From Bacteroidales bacterium UBA5072 (GTDB taxonomy: Bacteria; Bacteroidota; Bacteroidia; Bacteroidales; UBA10428): DNA of 16,902 nt. Under the pieces are notes generated by a model that was given only the letters and a program-made list of their open reading frames with translations, did no database searches and was not told where the DNA came from. Position 1 is the first letter of the stretch, and each line of letters begins with the position of its first letter. Of the stretch, positions 6,806 to 15,227 are shown in pieces. The stretch lies in NCBI GenBank assembly GCA_002415855.1, contig DIAS01000048.1:1-16902 (forward strand). Reading direction: 5' to 3'. The position numbers were made by a program, and so were the translations under genes.

Positions 6806-6821
6806 AAAGTTATTTAAAACC

Positions 6822-7637
6822 ATGGATGTTCTGACATTTCTGGAATTGTTCATTAAAGAGCTGGAGATCAACCCCGGTCTTCGCGAATATTACCGCCTCC
6901 TGAACCACAAGGGAAGGTATTACTGGAGAAAGGCATACCTGGAACAACGGTTGGAATACGTCGACCAGGAGTTGGGTATTGATTCAGGGAAGATCTGGGA
7001 TGTCGGATGCGGCTATGCCACTACGGCAATCTTTCTTTCCCTGAAGGGTTTTGAGGTTTTTGGCAATACACTTGAATTCTATTACGACAAAATAAGCAGG
7101 AGACTCGATTACTGGAGCAGATTTGGGGATATCAGCCATCTCCGGATCGAGCACTCGGATCATTTTGACAAGCCGTTTGCGGCAGAGCAATTTGATGCGG
7201 TGATAGCCCAGGATACGCTGCACCATCTTGAACCCATACAGGAAGCGGTGCAAATTATCAGTGCTTCGTTAAAATCGGGAGGACGGCTTGTGGTTACCGA
7301 AGAAAATGGCCATCATCCTTTCATCATTTTGCGGAATTTCGCTCATCGGGGCTTCAGGAAGGTGACAGCGTATTACGACGAACGGTTGCAGAAAACGATC
7401 ATGTTTGGCGATGAAAATGCCCGCAGTTTTGGCTCCTGGCAGAGAATTCTGAAGAGCAGCCACCTGGTGCCGGTCAGCAATCATGCTGAATACATGCGTG
7501 CATTACCCCCATGCTGTTTTTCTCGGAATAACTATTATCAGCTGATAAAAATGGAAAAAATGGCAGGAAAAAACCTGCCCGGTCTTCGTGAATTTTTATT
7601 TTTTGGGATTAATTTCACAGCAATTAAGCAATCATAA
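6822..7637 (+). CDS. Class I SAM-dependent methyltransferase
   Basis: The 271-residue cytoplasmic protein has a Rossmann-type methyltransferase core. SAM-binding motif I is IWDVGCGYAT (58-67). The acidic end of the second strand is unusual (FEVFGNTLEF). Motif IV-like FDAVIAQDTLHHL is at 124-136, and the post-core strand GGRLVVTEENG is at 153-163. This pattern fits the Methyltransf_11/25 type that acts on small molecules or lipids. The substrate cannot be read from sequence. The last 90 residues are rich in aromatic residues and arginine and may form a substrate cap. The ATG at 6822 begins 16 bases after a TAnnTTTG-like element. The DUF2007 gene follows after 10 bases, so the two are probably co-transcribed. 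Confidence 0.88.
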   Translation: MDVLTFLELFIKELEINPGLREYYRLLNHKGRYYWRKAYLEQRLEYVDQELGIDSGKIWDVGCGYATTAIFLSLKGFEVFGNTLEFYYDKISRRLDYWSRFGDISHLRIEHSDHFDKPFAAEQFDAVIAQDTLHHLEPIQEAVQIISASLKSGGRLVVTEENGHHPFIILRNFAHRGFRKVTAYYDERLQKTIMFGDENARSFGSWQRILKSSHLVPVSNHAEYMRALPPCCFSRNNYYQLIKMEKMAGKNLPGLREFLFFGINFTAIKQS

Positions 7638-7647
7638 ACCTGAACCC

Positions 7648-7899
7648 ATGAGTGAAACAGCTAACCCTGTTGAGGTTTTTGCGGGATCTGCCTGGGAAGC
7701 AGCCCTGGTCAAGAGCTTACTGGAAAACGCAGAAATTAAGACTTTTCTGAAGGATGAGATCCGCGGGACAATGATCCCCTGGCAGGTAGCTCCGGGAGGT
7801 GTAAATGCAGTAAAGGTAGTGGTGTCGGACCAGGACATTGAAAGAGCCATGCAGGTTGTGCGGGATTTTGAAGCCAGCCGGAAGCAAGATGACCGGTAA
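7648..7899 (+). CDS. DUF2007 family protein
   Basis: The 83-residue protein matches the DUF2007 'putative signal-transducing protein' pattern from end to end. It has a first strand (VEVFAGSAWEAALVKSLLE, residues 8-26), the conserved segment IKTFLKDE (30-37), then the PWQVAPGG loop and VKVVVSDQDIERAMQVV. The fold is a small ferredoxin-like alpha/beta domain related to PII-like proteins by structure. Function is not established. The start at 7648 is chosen because it lies 10 bases after the preceding stop and gives the family's normal length. A longer in-frame reading would overlap the methyltransferase. Confidence 0.9.
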   Translation: MSETANPVEVFAGSAWEAALVKSLLENAEIKTFLKDEIRGTMIPWQVAPGGVNAVKVVVSDQDIERAMQVVRDFEASRKQDDR

Positions 7900-7913
7900 C
7901 CCGTAAAAATTTA

Positions 7914-7921
7914 TAGATTTG
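7914..7921 (+). promoter_or_regulatory. Possible -7 element upstream of the O-methyltransferase-like gene
   Basis: TAGATTTG matches TAnnTTTG on the plus strand, 15 bases after the DUF2007 stop. No TTTG lies at the right distance upstream. If used, the leader would be about 75 nt and would contain the entire 7-bp repeat array. Confidence 0.3.
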
Positions 7922-7964
7922 CATCACTTTTACACAACCCGCGTCTCACCGCCCGCAACTCTTC

Positions 7965-8003
<39 letters not shown>

Positions 8004-8005
<2 letters not shown>

Positions 8006-9071
8006 GCCCATAACCTACGGTTCCGATAAAAAACGTGCAGTACAGGCAAAATTCGATGCACAGAAGATCGCTTTTGGTCCGATCATGTTCCAGGCTGCAC
8101 TGGCTCTCAGAAATCTGGGTATCCTGCAGCTGGTAAAAGATTCCGAGGAAGGAATTACCATGGAGGAGGTCGCGGAGCGGTTGCATCTTCCATTGTACGG
8201 AGTTAAGGTTCTGCTGGAAGCAGGACTGAGCCTTGAGCTGGTATGGTCGGAAAATGGCAGGTTCCGTATCACCAAAACCGGCTGGTTCATTCTCTGTGAT
8301 GAACTGACACGTGTAAATATGGATTTTACGCAGGATGTTAACTACCTGGGTATGTTTTCGCTTACAGAATCGGTAAAAACCGGAAAACCTACGGGGTTAA
8401 AGGTATTTGGCGACTGGCCTACTGTTTACGAAGGATTATCGCAGTTGCCCGCCCAGGTACAAAAGAGTTGGTTCAGCTTCGACCATTTTTATTCCGATTA
8501 TGCCTTTCCTGAGATCATGCCGGTTGTTTTCAGGGACAATCCCGGGCATATCCTCGATGTCGGCGGGAATACCGGAAAATTCGCCATGCAATGTGCAGCT
8601 TTTAACAAGGAGACCCGGATCACCATACTGGATTTGCCCGGACAACTGGCCAAGGCTGCCCTGAATATAAGAACCGCTGGTTTTGAAGACAGGATTGACC
8701 TTTTTCCCATTAACCTGCTGGATCATTCAAATCCTTTTCCAAAAAATCCTGACATTATCTGGATGAGCCAGTTCCTGGATTGTTTTTCGCAGGAGGATAT
8801 CTCAGGTTTGTTGCGGCGGTCAGCCGAATGCATGCACAACCGTTCGGCCCTCTATATACTCGAAACCTATTGGGACCAGCAGAAATACGAGGCCTCCACT
8901 TACAGCCTTCATGCAACATCCCTGTATTTTACAAATATTGCCAATGGCTGCAGCCAGATGTATCATTCCGACGACATGCGGAAGCTGATTGAAAAATCGG
9001 GACTGGTCCTGGCAGAAGAAATACCCGATGTGGGCGTCAGCCATACATTGTTTATCTGCAAAAGGCGCTGA
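8004..9071 (+). CDS. Winged-helix O-methyltransferase-like SAM-dependent methyltransferase
   Basis: The 355-residue protein has the two-domain layout of plant-caffeate/acetylserotonin-type O-methyltransferases. Residues 1-100 form a dimerising winged-helix domain (EGITMEEVAERLHLP, then GRFRITKTGWFIL). A SAM-binding core follows, with motif I HILDVGGNTGKF near 182-193 and ITILDLPGQL about 20 residues later. That LDLP sequence is characteristic of this family. The classical catalytic histidine is not obvious: where IWMSQFLDCFSQED lies, relatives commonly read an H-x-W/D type motif. O-methylation activity is therefore uncertain. The acceptor is probably a small aromatic or quinone-like compound. 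The start at 8004 is the first ATG and is fused to a 7-bp repeat array. The reductase gene begins 55 bases downstream. Confidence 0.85.
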
Positions 9072-9126
9072 TGTTACCCTTTTAAGAAGTACAACGCATA
9101 ACTTATTAATCACATATTTCAAAACC

Positions 9127-10350
9127 ATGAACAATTCAAGCCGCCGAGGATTCCTGAAACGCGCAACCGGACTGGTTGCCACCGGATTCGTTGCCAATTC
9201 CGCCCTGGGTAATACAATTCAACGTATCAACCCTGTACCGGAAGAGCGTGAAATGATCTTCCGCACACTGGGAAGAACAGGTGTTAAGCTACCCCTTGTC
9301 AGTATGGGTGTGATGAACAGTAACAATCCCAACCTGCTTAAGGTAGGATGGCAATCCGGCATCCGTCATTTCGACACCGCCTGGACTTATCAGATGGGAA
9401 ATAATGAAAAAATGGTTGGTGCCGTTTTAAGAGAATTAAATGTAAACAGGAAGGATGTTGTGATCACAACCAAAATAGTACTTGACCGGAACCTGAAAAA
9501 ACCGGAGCTTTCTGCCGAAAGAAAGGCACAGTTCCTGTCGCGTTTTACGCAGAGCCTGGAAAGACTCCAGATGGAATATGTCGATATCCTGATGTACCAC
9601 GACGTCAATACCATGGATGAGGTACTGGATCCTGTTGTCATGGAAGCCATGCAGGAATTGAAAGACCAGAGGAAGATCAGATTCACGGGTTTTTCCACCC
9701 ACGTATACTGGCCTGAATTGCTCACTGCTACAGTGGATAGAGGATTTTATGATGTTGTGCTGTTATCCCTGAATTACTCGATGGCGGAGGATGAGGCTTC
9801 GCTTAAGGCCATGCAGTATGCCGCTTCCAAGGGTGTTGGCCTGATCGCCATGAAGACACAGTGTCAGCAGGACTGGTACAAGCAAAATCTTCCGGCTGAA
9901 GCACAGAAATTCTATGAAGGCAGTCTCATGCATTCGGCGCTTCTGAAGTGGGTGCTTCACCATGAGGTTATTACTACAGCAGTTCCCGGATTTACTACTT
10001 TCGAGCAGCTGCAAACCGATGTGGAAGTCGCCTATAACCTTGAATATACAAAGGACGAGACGAAATTCCTCGAGGACCACAATGTCAAACTGGCCATGCA
10101 ATCGGTATGCCGCCTTTGCGGCAGTTGCAGACCGACCTGTCCCCGTGGTGTTGATATCCCTTCACTGATGCGTACCCACATGTATGCCGCTTCTTACGGG
10201 AATGTGCACATGATGAAATCGACCTTGCACGGGATCGAGCAGGGCAGCGGCCTGGCGGAGTGCGATAATTGCACCCAATGTGTGGCGCAATGCCGGCATT
10301 CGGTTCAGATAGCCGGTAGAATTGAGGACCTTAGGAGCTTACTGGTTTAG
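9127..10350 (+). CDS. Tat-exported aldo/keto reductase with two C-terminal [4Fe-4S] motifs
   Basis: The 407-residue protein begins with a twin-arginine signal, SSRRGFLK (4-11), followed by a hydrophobic stretch ending around ALG (26-28), so export in folded form is expected. Residues 45-315 form an aldo/keto reductase barrel with the full catalytic tetrad: D83 and Y88 in FDTAWTY, K116 in VITTK and H158 in MYHD. The C-terminus carries two ferredoxin-like cysteine sets: C328, C331, C334, C338 (CRLCGSCRPTCPRG) and C379, C382, C385, C389. This suggests electron transfer through iron-sulfur clusters coupled to the reductase. The start at 9127 is preferred to longer readings because it places the Tat motif at the N-terminus. 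The natural substrate is unknown. The gene probably follows the methyltransferase in one transcript and converges on the GH30 gene, 26 bases apart. Confidence 0.92.
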   Translation: MNNSSRRGFLKRATGLVATGFVANSALGNTIQRINPVPEEREMIFRTLGRTGVKLPLVSMGVMNSNNPNLLKVGWQSGIRHFDTAWTYQMGNNEKMVGAVLRELNVNRKDVVITTKIVLDRNLKKPELSAERKAQFLSRFTQSLERLQMEYVDILMYHDVNTMDEVLDPVVMEAMQELKDQRKIRFTGFSTHVYWPELLTATVDRGFYDVVLLSLNYSMAEDEASLKAMQYAASKGVGLIAMKTQCQQDWYKQNLPAEAQKFYEGSLMHSALLKWVLHHEVITTAVPGFTTFEQLQTDVEVAYNLEYTKDETKFLEDHNVKLAMQSVCRLCGSCRPTCPRGVDIPSLMRTHMYAASYGNVHMMKSTLHGIEQGSGLAECDNCTQCVAQCRHSVQIAGRIEDLRSLLV

Positions 10351-10376
10351 ATCAACAAGTTGAATCCGGTAACCGC

Positions 10377-11783
10377 TCACCGTATCACATACGTTGCCAC
10401 AGCCCCTGCCTTCAGGCTTGCCTTAAAGCTTCCAAGGGGGTAACGGACCGTGAACTCCCGTTGCTGTTTGCCATTATTCTGCACAATGACTACAATCTTC
10501 CCATCGGGCGATTTAAATGCAACATTATTCAAACCGGCCGGAACATTGGAACCGATCCTTACCGAGCCGGGCCGGACAAATTTTGAAGCATGGGCAATAA
10601 CATAGTACGCCGGATTCCGGACTACCCGGTTGCTGTCGATGGTAACCGCACCCAGGCAAAGGTTGCATCCCCCCCGGTCGGTATAAGGTGTCAGTGAAGG
10701 ATTCGAAGAAAGATTCCATTCCAGCACAGTACGGCACCAGTTGCGGGTGGCACCGATGATCAGCGTGTTGATATGCCATGAAAAATCACCCGCGAAATTT
10801 CCGGGAGCCCCCACCCATTGCTCAGTGAAATACAGGTTCTTTTCGGGGTAGGCATCATGTACTTTTGTGAGATCTTCAATAACGCCGCCATAAAGGTGGA
10901 AGGCTGAGCCATCGGCATATCGGGCGGCGGCCGTGTCAGCCAGTATGCTCATGGGATAATCGATACGGTCAGCATTGTGATCGTAAAGGATGATCTTTGT
11001 TTTGATCCCTGCCGACTGGAATGCCGGTCCGAGATGATTTTTCAGAAAATCAGCCTGGGCTTCGGGCAACATCAGCATGCTGGGGTTGTTGCCGGGGTGA
11101 AGGGGCTCATTCTGGATGGTTATGGCATCTATCGGAATGCCTTCCTGCTGCATGGCCTGGATATACTTTACGAAATACCTGGCGTAAGTGCCGTACCACC
11201 GTGGTTTAAGGCTTCCTCCCCTGGAATCACCGTTATCTTTCATCCAAACCGGTGGTGACCAGGGAGATCCCAGTATTTTAATGCCGGGATTGATGGCAAG
11301 GATCTGCTTAAGAACCGGGATCAGGTCTTTCCGCTCCGGATCGATGCTGAACCGCTGCAGGTCCGGATCAGTCTGTCCTTTGGGCAAATCGTCGTAGGAA
11401 AACACGTGGTCACTCAGGTCGGATGCCCCAATGCTGAGACGCAGATAACTGACACCGATGTTGTTGCTGTCGGTCCGGAAAAGTTCATCGAGTAAAGCCT
11501 GTCTTTCAGAAGCCCCCATCCCGTTGATATGGATGGCGCTTCCTCCCGTGAGGGTGTACCCGAAACCGTCAATGGTCTGGTATGTCAGGGAATCCTTGAT
11601 CTCAATTATCGCGCTGGTGTCTCCTGGATTACCACCATCCAGCGTTCCGGCCTGTTTCTGGAACAGCACCGATTGGTCGGTGAGGGTAAGCCACCATTCA
11701 ACATCCGGGAGTTTGTCCCGGCGGGTTGAACACGAAAACGTCATCATCAGCATGAAGGGCAGCAGGATAGCTGTCCGGTGCAT
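10377..11783 (-). CDS. Glycoside hydrolase family 30 lipoprotein (glucosylceramidase-like)
   Basis: The 468-residue lipoprotein matches GH30, retaining enzymes that include glucosylceramidases, beta-1,6-glucanases and xylanases. After a short signal (MHRTAILLPFMLMMTFSC) the lipobox cysteine is C18. The barrel begins at YQTIDGFGYTLTGGSA. The acid/base is E226 in TIQNEPLH and the nucleophile is E321 in YFTEQWVG, both intact. SPWSPPVWMK and the C-terminal beta-domain (YYVIAHASKFVRPGS onward) are typical. The sugar specificity cannot be decided from sequence. The start at 11783 gives the tightest signal peptide. An in-frame ATG at 11810 is a close alternative. Starts further upstream (11852) would precede the likely promoter at 11831-11838. 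No SusC/SusD pair or other carbohydrate gene is near, so this is not part of a visible polysaccharide utilisation locus. Confidence 0.93.
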   Translation of the reverse strand: MHRTAILLPFMLMMTFSCSTRRDKLPDVEWWLTLTDQSVLFQKQAGTLDGGNPGDTSAIIEIKDSLTYQTIDGFGYTLTGGSAIHINGMGASERQALLDELFRTDSNNIGVSYLRLSIGASDLSDHVFSYDDLPKGQTDPDLQRFSIDPERKDLIPVLKQILAINPGIKILGSPWSPPVWMKDNGDSRGGSLKPRWYGTYARYFVKYIQAMQQEGIPIDAITIQNEPLHPGNNPSMLMLPEAQADFLKNHLGPAFQSAGIKTKIILYDHNADRIDYPMSILADTAAARYADGSAFHLYGGVIEDLTKVHDAYPEKNLYFTEQWVGAPGNFAGDFSWHINTLIIGATRNWCRTVLEWNLSSNPSLTPYTDRGGCNLCLGAVTIDSNRVVRNPAYYVIAHASKFVRPGSVRIGSNVPAGLNNVAFKSPDGKIVVIVQNNGKQQREFTVRYPLGSFKASLKAGAVATYVIR

Positions 11784-11830
11784 ATTAAAACCAACCTGGT
11801 TATTCTCCATGATAAAGGCTTTTTGGTGTT

Positions 11831-11838
11831 CAAATATA
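11831..11838 (-). promoter_or_regulatory. Possible -7 element for the GH30 gene
   Basis: The minus strand reads TATATTTG, a full match to TAnnTTTG, about 20 nt before an ATG at 11810 and 47 nt before the preferred ATG at 11783. No clear TTTG lies 19-21 nt upstream; the region there is AT-rich. The element lies in the 109-bp gap shared with the divergent acetyltransferase gene. Confidence 0.4.
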
Positions 11839-11892
11839 TTTCTTAATTGCAATAAATATACACTATTTTTACGGCGTTGTCAATCAGCGGTC

Positions 11893-12393
11893 ATGCAGAA
11901 ACCTGGTCTAGAGATCCGGATCATCAGAAAACAGGATAACCACAGGCTGGCGGAGATCATCCGGAATACGCTCACGGAATTCGGTGCCAATAAACCCGGT
12001 ACAGTTTATTATGATGCCGGTACGGACCAATTGAGTGAGGTTTTCAGGGAGAACAGAAGTACTTATTTTGTTCTCTGTGTTGATGGGGAGATCCTGGGTG
12101 GAGCGGGCGTATATCCTTCTCCCGGCTTGCCTTCCGACACATGCGAGCTGGTAAAGATGTACCTGTTGCCCCAGGGAAGAGGGAAGGGATACGGCTGTAA
12201 ACTCCTGGAAAGATGCACCGCATTTGCCATTGAGAACGGGTATCGTAAAATGTACCTTGAAACTATGCCTGAGCTGGGCCTGGCTATAAAGCTTTATGAG
12301 AAACTCGGGTTTACAAGGCTTCCGGAACCGCTTGGCAACACAGGGCATACAGGTTGTGATATCTGGATGATCAGGGATATCCTGCCGATTTGA
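11893..12393 (+). CDS. GNAT family N-acetyltransferase
   Basis: The 166-residue protein is a single GNAT domain. The N-terminal strand-helix (LEIRIIRKQDNHRLAEIIR) is followed by FVLCVDGEILGGAGVYP (59-75). The acetyl-CoA pyrophosphate loop is QGRGKGYG (94-101), after strand LVKMYLLP. Motif B lies in YLETMPELGLAIKLYEKLGF. The enzyme would transfer acetyl from acetyl-CoA to an amine; the acceptor may be a metabolite or a protein N-terminus and is not predictable. The start at 11893 gives a normal GNAT N-terminus, while the same frame stays open far upstream into GH30 antisense sequence without matching the family. It is transcribed alone, divergent from GH30 and convergent with pstB. Confidence 0.9.
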   Translation: MQKPGLEIRIIRKQDNHRLAEIIRNTLTEFGANKPGTVYYDAGTDQLSEVFRENRSTYFVLCVDGEILGGAGVYPSPGLPSDTCELVKMYLLPQGRGKGYGCKLLERCTAFAIENGYRKMYLETMPELGLAIKLYEKLGFTRLPEPLGNTGHTGCDIWMIRDILPI

Positions 12394-12636
12394 ATTTTAC
12401 CGGTTCATTCATACTCCCCAGGCAAAAAGGCACTGTCTGCACCGCCTGAATAGGCAACAACCACATTCCCCATCTGATTCGGCAAGGAACTAATAATCAG
12501 GAATTGTCATGATGTTCGCATTAGGTATGAAGATACCCAAACGTGCATGCAGGCAAAACAACCAGCAGCTTGTTTTATTACTGGAAAAATTTACGCAGGA
12601 AATCTTGCCGATATTCTGCCGGTGCAGGATCCTGGA
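12394..12636. other. Intergenic gap between the acetyltransferase gene and pstB
   Basis: The gap of about 240 bp lies between convergent genes. phoU would be expected on the minus strand after pstB, but only about 20 open codons follow the pstB stop and they do not resemble PhoU. A 50-codon plus-strand frame (12509-12661) overlaps the pstB end and has no recognisable product. No convincing terminator is visible for either flanking gene. Confidence 0.5.
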
Positions 12637-13458
12637 TCAACTGAAACTCCCCGATAAGTAATCCTTTGTAAGTTGTTTCCTGGGATTGTTGAAGAACTCA
12701 TCCGTAGGTCCTGACTCAATGATCTTTCCCATGTACATGAATACAACATGATCTGCAATACGCTTTGCCTGTCGCAGTGTATGCGTCACCAGGATGATCG
12801 TGTATTTTTCCTTGAGATTGAGGAAGAGTTCCTCTATTTTTTTGGTGGATATAGGATCGAGCGCCGAAGTGGCCTCGTCCCCCAAAATGAACTCCGGTTC
12901 CACAGCCAGTCCCCGGGCAAGACAAAGCCGCTGTTGCTGACCTATGGAAAGTCGCGTTGCAGGAGTCCGGATCCTCCCCCTGACTTCTTCCCACAAACCC
13001 ACATATTGCAGATACTGAATCACGGTCTGATTCAACACTTTCCGTCTGGTCAGCCCATGGATCCTGGGCCCGTATGCGACATTATCGAAGATGGACATCG
13101 GCAGGGGACATGGGCGCTGTGACAGCAGTCCCATTTTCTTCCGAATATCGATAACGTTGACATGGTTGCTGTAAATATCTTCACCGTCTACAAATATATT
13201 GCCCGTTATTTTTACCTCCGGGGTTTCATCATGCATCCGGTTAAGGGCCTTCAGGAATGTGGATTTACCGCACCCTGAAGGACCGATGATGCAAATGATG
13301 CTCTTCTCAGGCAGTATGAGATCAATATCTTTTAAGATATGCTGATCCCGTATATAAACGTTAAGCTGCTTAATCCTGATTGAGACTGCTGAAGTTACCG
13401 GTTGTAAAGCATCCTTAACCTTTTTGTCCTGCCATGTTTCCATATCAATATCTTTCAT
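12637..13458 (-). CDS. pstB: Phosphate ABC transporter ATP-binding protein PstB (variant signature)
   Basis: The 273-residue ATPase powers the PstSCAB importer from the cytoplasmic face. Walker A is GPSGCGKST (59-67). The segment MSIFDNVAYGPRIHG (121-135) is diagnostic of PstB. The ABC signature is LSIGQ (170-174) rather than LSGGQ, followed by QQRLCLARGLAVEPE. Walker B reads FILGDEATSALDP, with catalytic E195 retained but LDEP replaced by GDEA. The Q-loop reads LSQRP instead of the usual FQKP, and the switch histidine is H226 in VTHTLRQA. All catalytic residues remain, so an active ATPase is expected. The ATG at 13458 lies two bases after the pstA stop; an in-frame ATG at 13443 is an alternative. 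It is the last gene of the operon, and phoU is missing after it. Confidence 0.93.
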   Translation of the reverse strand: MKDIDMETWQDKKVKDALQPVTSAVSIRIKQLNVYIRDQHILKDIDLILPEKSIICIIGPSGCGKSTFLKALNRMHDETPEVKITGNIFVDGEDIYSNHVNVIDIRKKMGLLSQRPCPLPMSIFDNVAYGPRIHGLTRRKVLNQTVIQYLQYVGLWEEVRGRIRTPATRLSIGQQQRLCLARGLAVEPEFILGDEATSALDPISTKKIEELFLNLKEKYTIILVTHTLRQAKRIADHVVFMYMGKIIESGPTDEFFNNPRKQLTKDYLSGSFS

Positions 13459-13460
13459 AC

Positions 13461-14300
13461 TTAAAGCTTGTTTTTCGAAAATCTAGAACTGAAATACCGT
13501 GCTGCAAAACTTAGTACCAGGATCACTGCGGTGAGTATCACTGCTGAGGCATATGCCCTGTTCTGCACTTCTGCCACCGGGCTTCCCAACTGGAAAAAGA
13601 TCGACAGAGGGAGCGTAGCGGCAGGTTGATCCAGTGCATTCGGTATATTATCGGTATAGCCGGCTGTAAAGAGCACTGTGGCGGCATCTCCGATGCCACG
13701 TCCCAGTGCAAGCAGAACAGCTGTTACAATACCGGGCATCAACTGACGCAGTATGACCTTGATCATTTCATATTTGGTGGCACCCAGTGAGAGCAGGGCG
13801 TCGGGCAGATCTCTTGACAGCAGCCGCGTCACTTCATCCAATGAACGCATCATGATGGGCATGATCAGCATGGCCACGGTGATAATACCTCCCAGCAGTG
13901 ATGCCCTTATTCCCAGGTAAACCATGAGCGCAAATCCGAAAGCACCATACACAATGGAGGGGATGCCGAACAGGATATCAAAAGTGAACCGTGTTATGTT
14001 TCCGAATGCAGAACCGGCTGGCAGGTAAAAATTTATGAACATGACAACGGGTATGCTCAGGAAAATGCTAATGATCAGGGATCCGCCGACAATATACAGT
14101 GAGCCGATGATGGCGTTCAGCACGCCGCCTTCCTTGCCAAGGTAAAACCCTCCTCCCGGAAGTTTGGTGATCATGTCCCATGAAAGTGCCGGCAGTCCTT
14201 TATAAACTATGGTACCGATTATGAAGACAAGGACACCAATGATGATTGACGCTGAAACAATCATGAGCGTTTTAAAAAATTGTTCTTCAAAGTTTTTCAT
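13461..14300 (-). CDS. pstA: Phosphate ABC transporter permease PstA
   Basis: The 279-residue inner-membrane permease has about six transmembrane helices (first near residues 11-33). GIPSIVYGAFGFAL (112-125) is typical of PstA/PstC permeases. The cytoplasmic EAA loop, which docks on PstB, is DALLSLGATKYEMIKVILRQ starting at residue 167. RGIGDAATVLFTAG corresponds to the conserved segment after the loop. With PstC it forms the membrane channel for the imported anion. It follows pstC by 24 bases and precedes pstB by two, so co-transcription and probably translational coupling with pstB are likely. Assignment as PstA rather than PstC rests on operon order and on the shorter N-terminal region. 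Confidence 0.92.
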   Translation of the reverse strand: MKNFEEQFFKTLMIVSASIIIGVLVFIIGTIVYKGLPALSWDMITKLPGGGFYLGKEGGVLNAIIGSLYIVGGSLIISIFLSIPVVMFINFYLPAGSAFGNITRFTFDILFGIPSIVYGAFGFALMVYLGIRASLLGGIITVAMLIMPIMMRSLDEVTRLLSRDLPDALLSLGATKYEMIKVILRQLMPGIVTAVLLALGRGIGDAATVLFTAGYTDNIPNALDQPAATLPLSIFFQLGSPVAEVQNRAYASAVILTAVILVLSFAARYFSSRFSKNKL

Positions 14301-14324
14301 GGGCCTTTCCGGATAAGTACATAT

Positions 14325-15221
14325 TTATAATGAATATCTTTTTTCAATCTGTACCAGGATAACACGCGAGAGTGCGTTGAATAAGACAATGATGATGAAA
14401 AGCAGAAATGCTGCCAGCATCAGTGCTGATTCATAACTTGGCATGGAAAGCATTTCACCGTAATTGTTGGCAATGAGGGCAGGTAAAGGATAGCAGGCGT
14501 CAAAAAGAGAATGGGGTATTTCAGTAATATTACCGCAGACCATCAATACCGCTATGGTTTCGCCAAAGGCCCGGGATACCGAGAGTACAACCGCAGCCAG
14601 GATTCCGGGAAAGGATTTGCGCAGAACAACTTTCTTAACAGTCTGCCATTTTGTTGCGCCCAGTTGCATTGAAGCGTCGGTCATCTCCTGCGGAATGGAA
14701 CGGAATACCTCCAGCAAAATGCTGATCAGCAGCGGCAGGATCATCACTGCAAGTACCATGCCTCCTGCCAGTACCGAGTACCCGGAGGAAAATTCCACAA
14801 AGTTTGGTGCTATTTTATTGGCAATCAGAGGAACTATGGTCAACGTACCCCACACACCGTAAATAACCGATGGAATACCCGACAATACATCGATGAACGG
14901 CTGGAAAAAACTCCGGGTATTCCGGGAAGCATAGGTATGAAGATAAATGCTCGTCAGCAGGGAAAGCGGCAGGGCAATTAATATGGCCAGGAGGGATACA
15001 TGCAGGGTGCTGAGGATAAAGGGAAGAAAGCCGAAATCTCCTTTGAAAGGTCGCCAGCTGCCTGATGTGAGTAAAACCCAGATACTTTTTTCCCGCATAA
15101 TGGGCAAAGCCTTGATAAACAGGCTTATGGCGATAACAAGGAGGAAAAGCACGGCAAAAACAGCAATGCCCAGCATGACATGCCGGGCAGATCTGTCTTT
15201 TATTTTTCGCAGATAGTGCAT
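14325..15221 (-). CDS. pstC: Phosphate ABC transporter permease PstC
   Basis: The 298-residue inner-membrane permease begins with a basic N-terminus (MHYLRKIKDRSARH) and has about six transmembrane helices. PstC-type landmarks are WRPFKGDFGFLPFILSTL (56-73), LSGIPSVIYGVWG (113-125), the EAA loop DASMQLGATKWQTVKKVVLR (about 182-201) that contacts the ATPase, and SRAFGETIAVLMVCGN (216-231). It pairs with PstA to form the translocation path. The start at 15221 is six bases after the pstS stop, so the genes are tightly linked. Nothing appears truncated. Confidence 0.93.
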   Translation of the reverse strand: MHYLRKIKDRSARHVMLGIAVFAVLFLLVIAISLFIKALPIMREKSIWVLLTSGSWRPFKGDFGFLPFILSTLHVSLLAILIALPLSLLTSIYLHTYASRNTRSFFQPFIDVLSGIPSVIYGVWGTLTIVPLIANKIAPNFVEFSSGYSVLAGGMVLAVMILPLLISILLEVFRSIPQEMTDASMQLGATKWQTVKKVVLRKSFPGILAAVVLSVSRAFGETIAVLMVCGNITEIPHSLFDACYPLPALIANNYGEMLSMPSYESALMLAAFLLFIIIVLFNALSRVILVQIEKRYSL

Positions 15222-15227
15222 AATCCG

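Noticed and set aside
10377..11783. GH30 gene as part of a polysaccharide utilisation locus
   Set aside because: No SusC, SusD, sugar-specific regulator or second glycosidase is present nearby.
12509..12661. 50-codon plus-strand frame after the acetyltransferase gene
   Set aside because: It begins at ATG ATG but shows no recognisable domain, no promoter, and overlaps the 3' end of pstB; chance is the simpler explanation.
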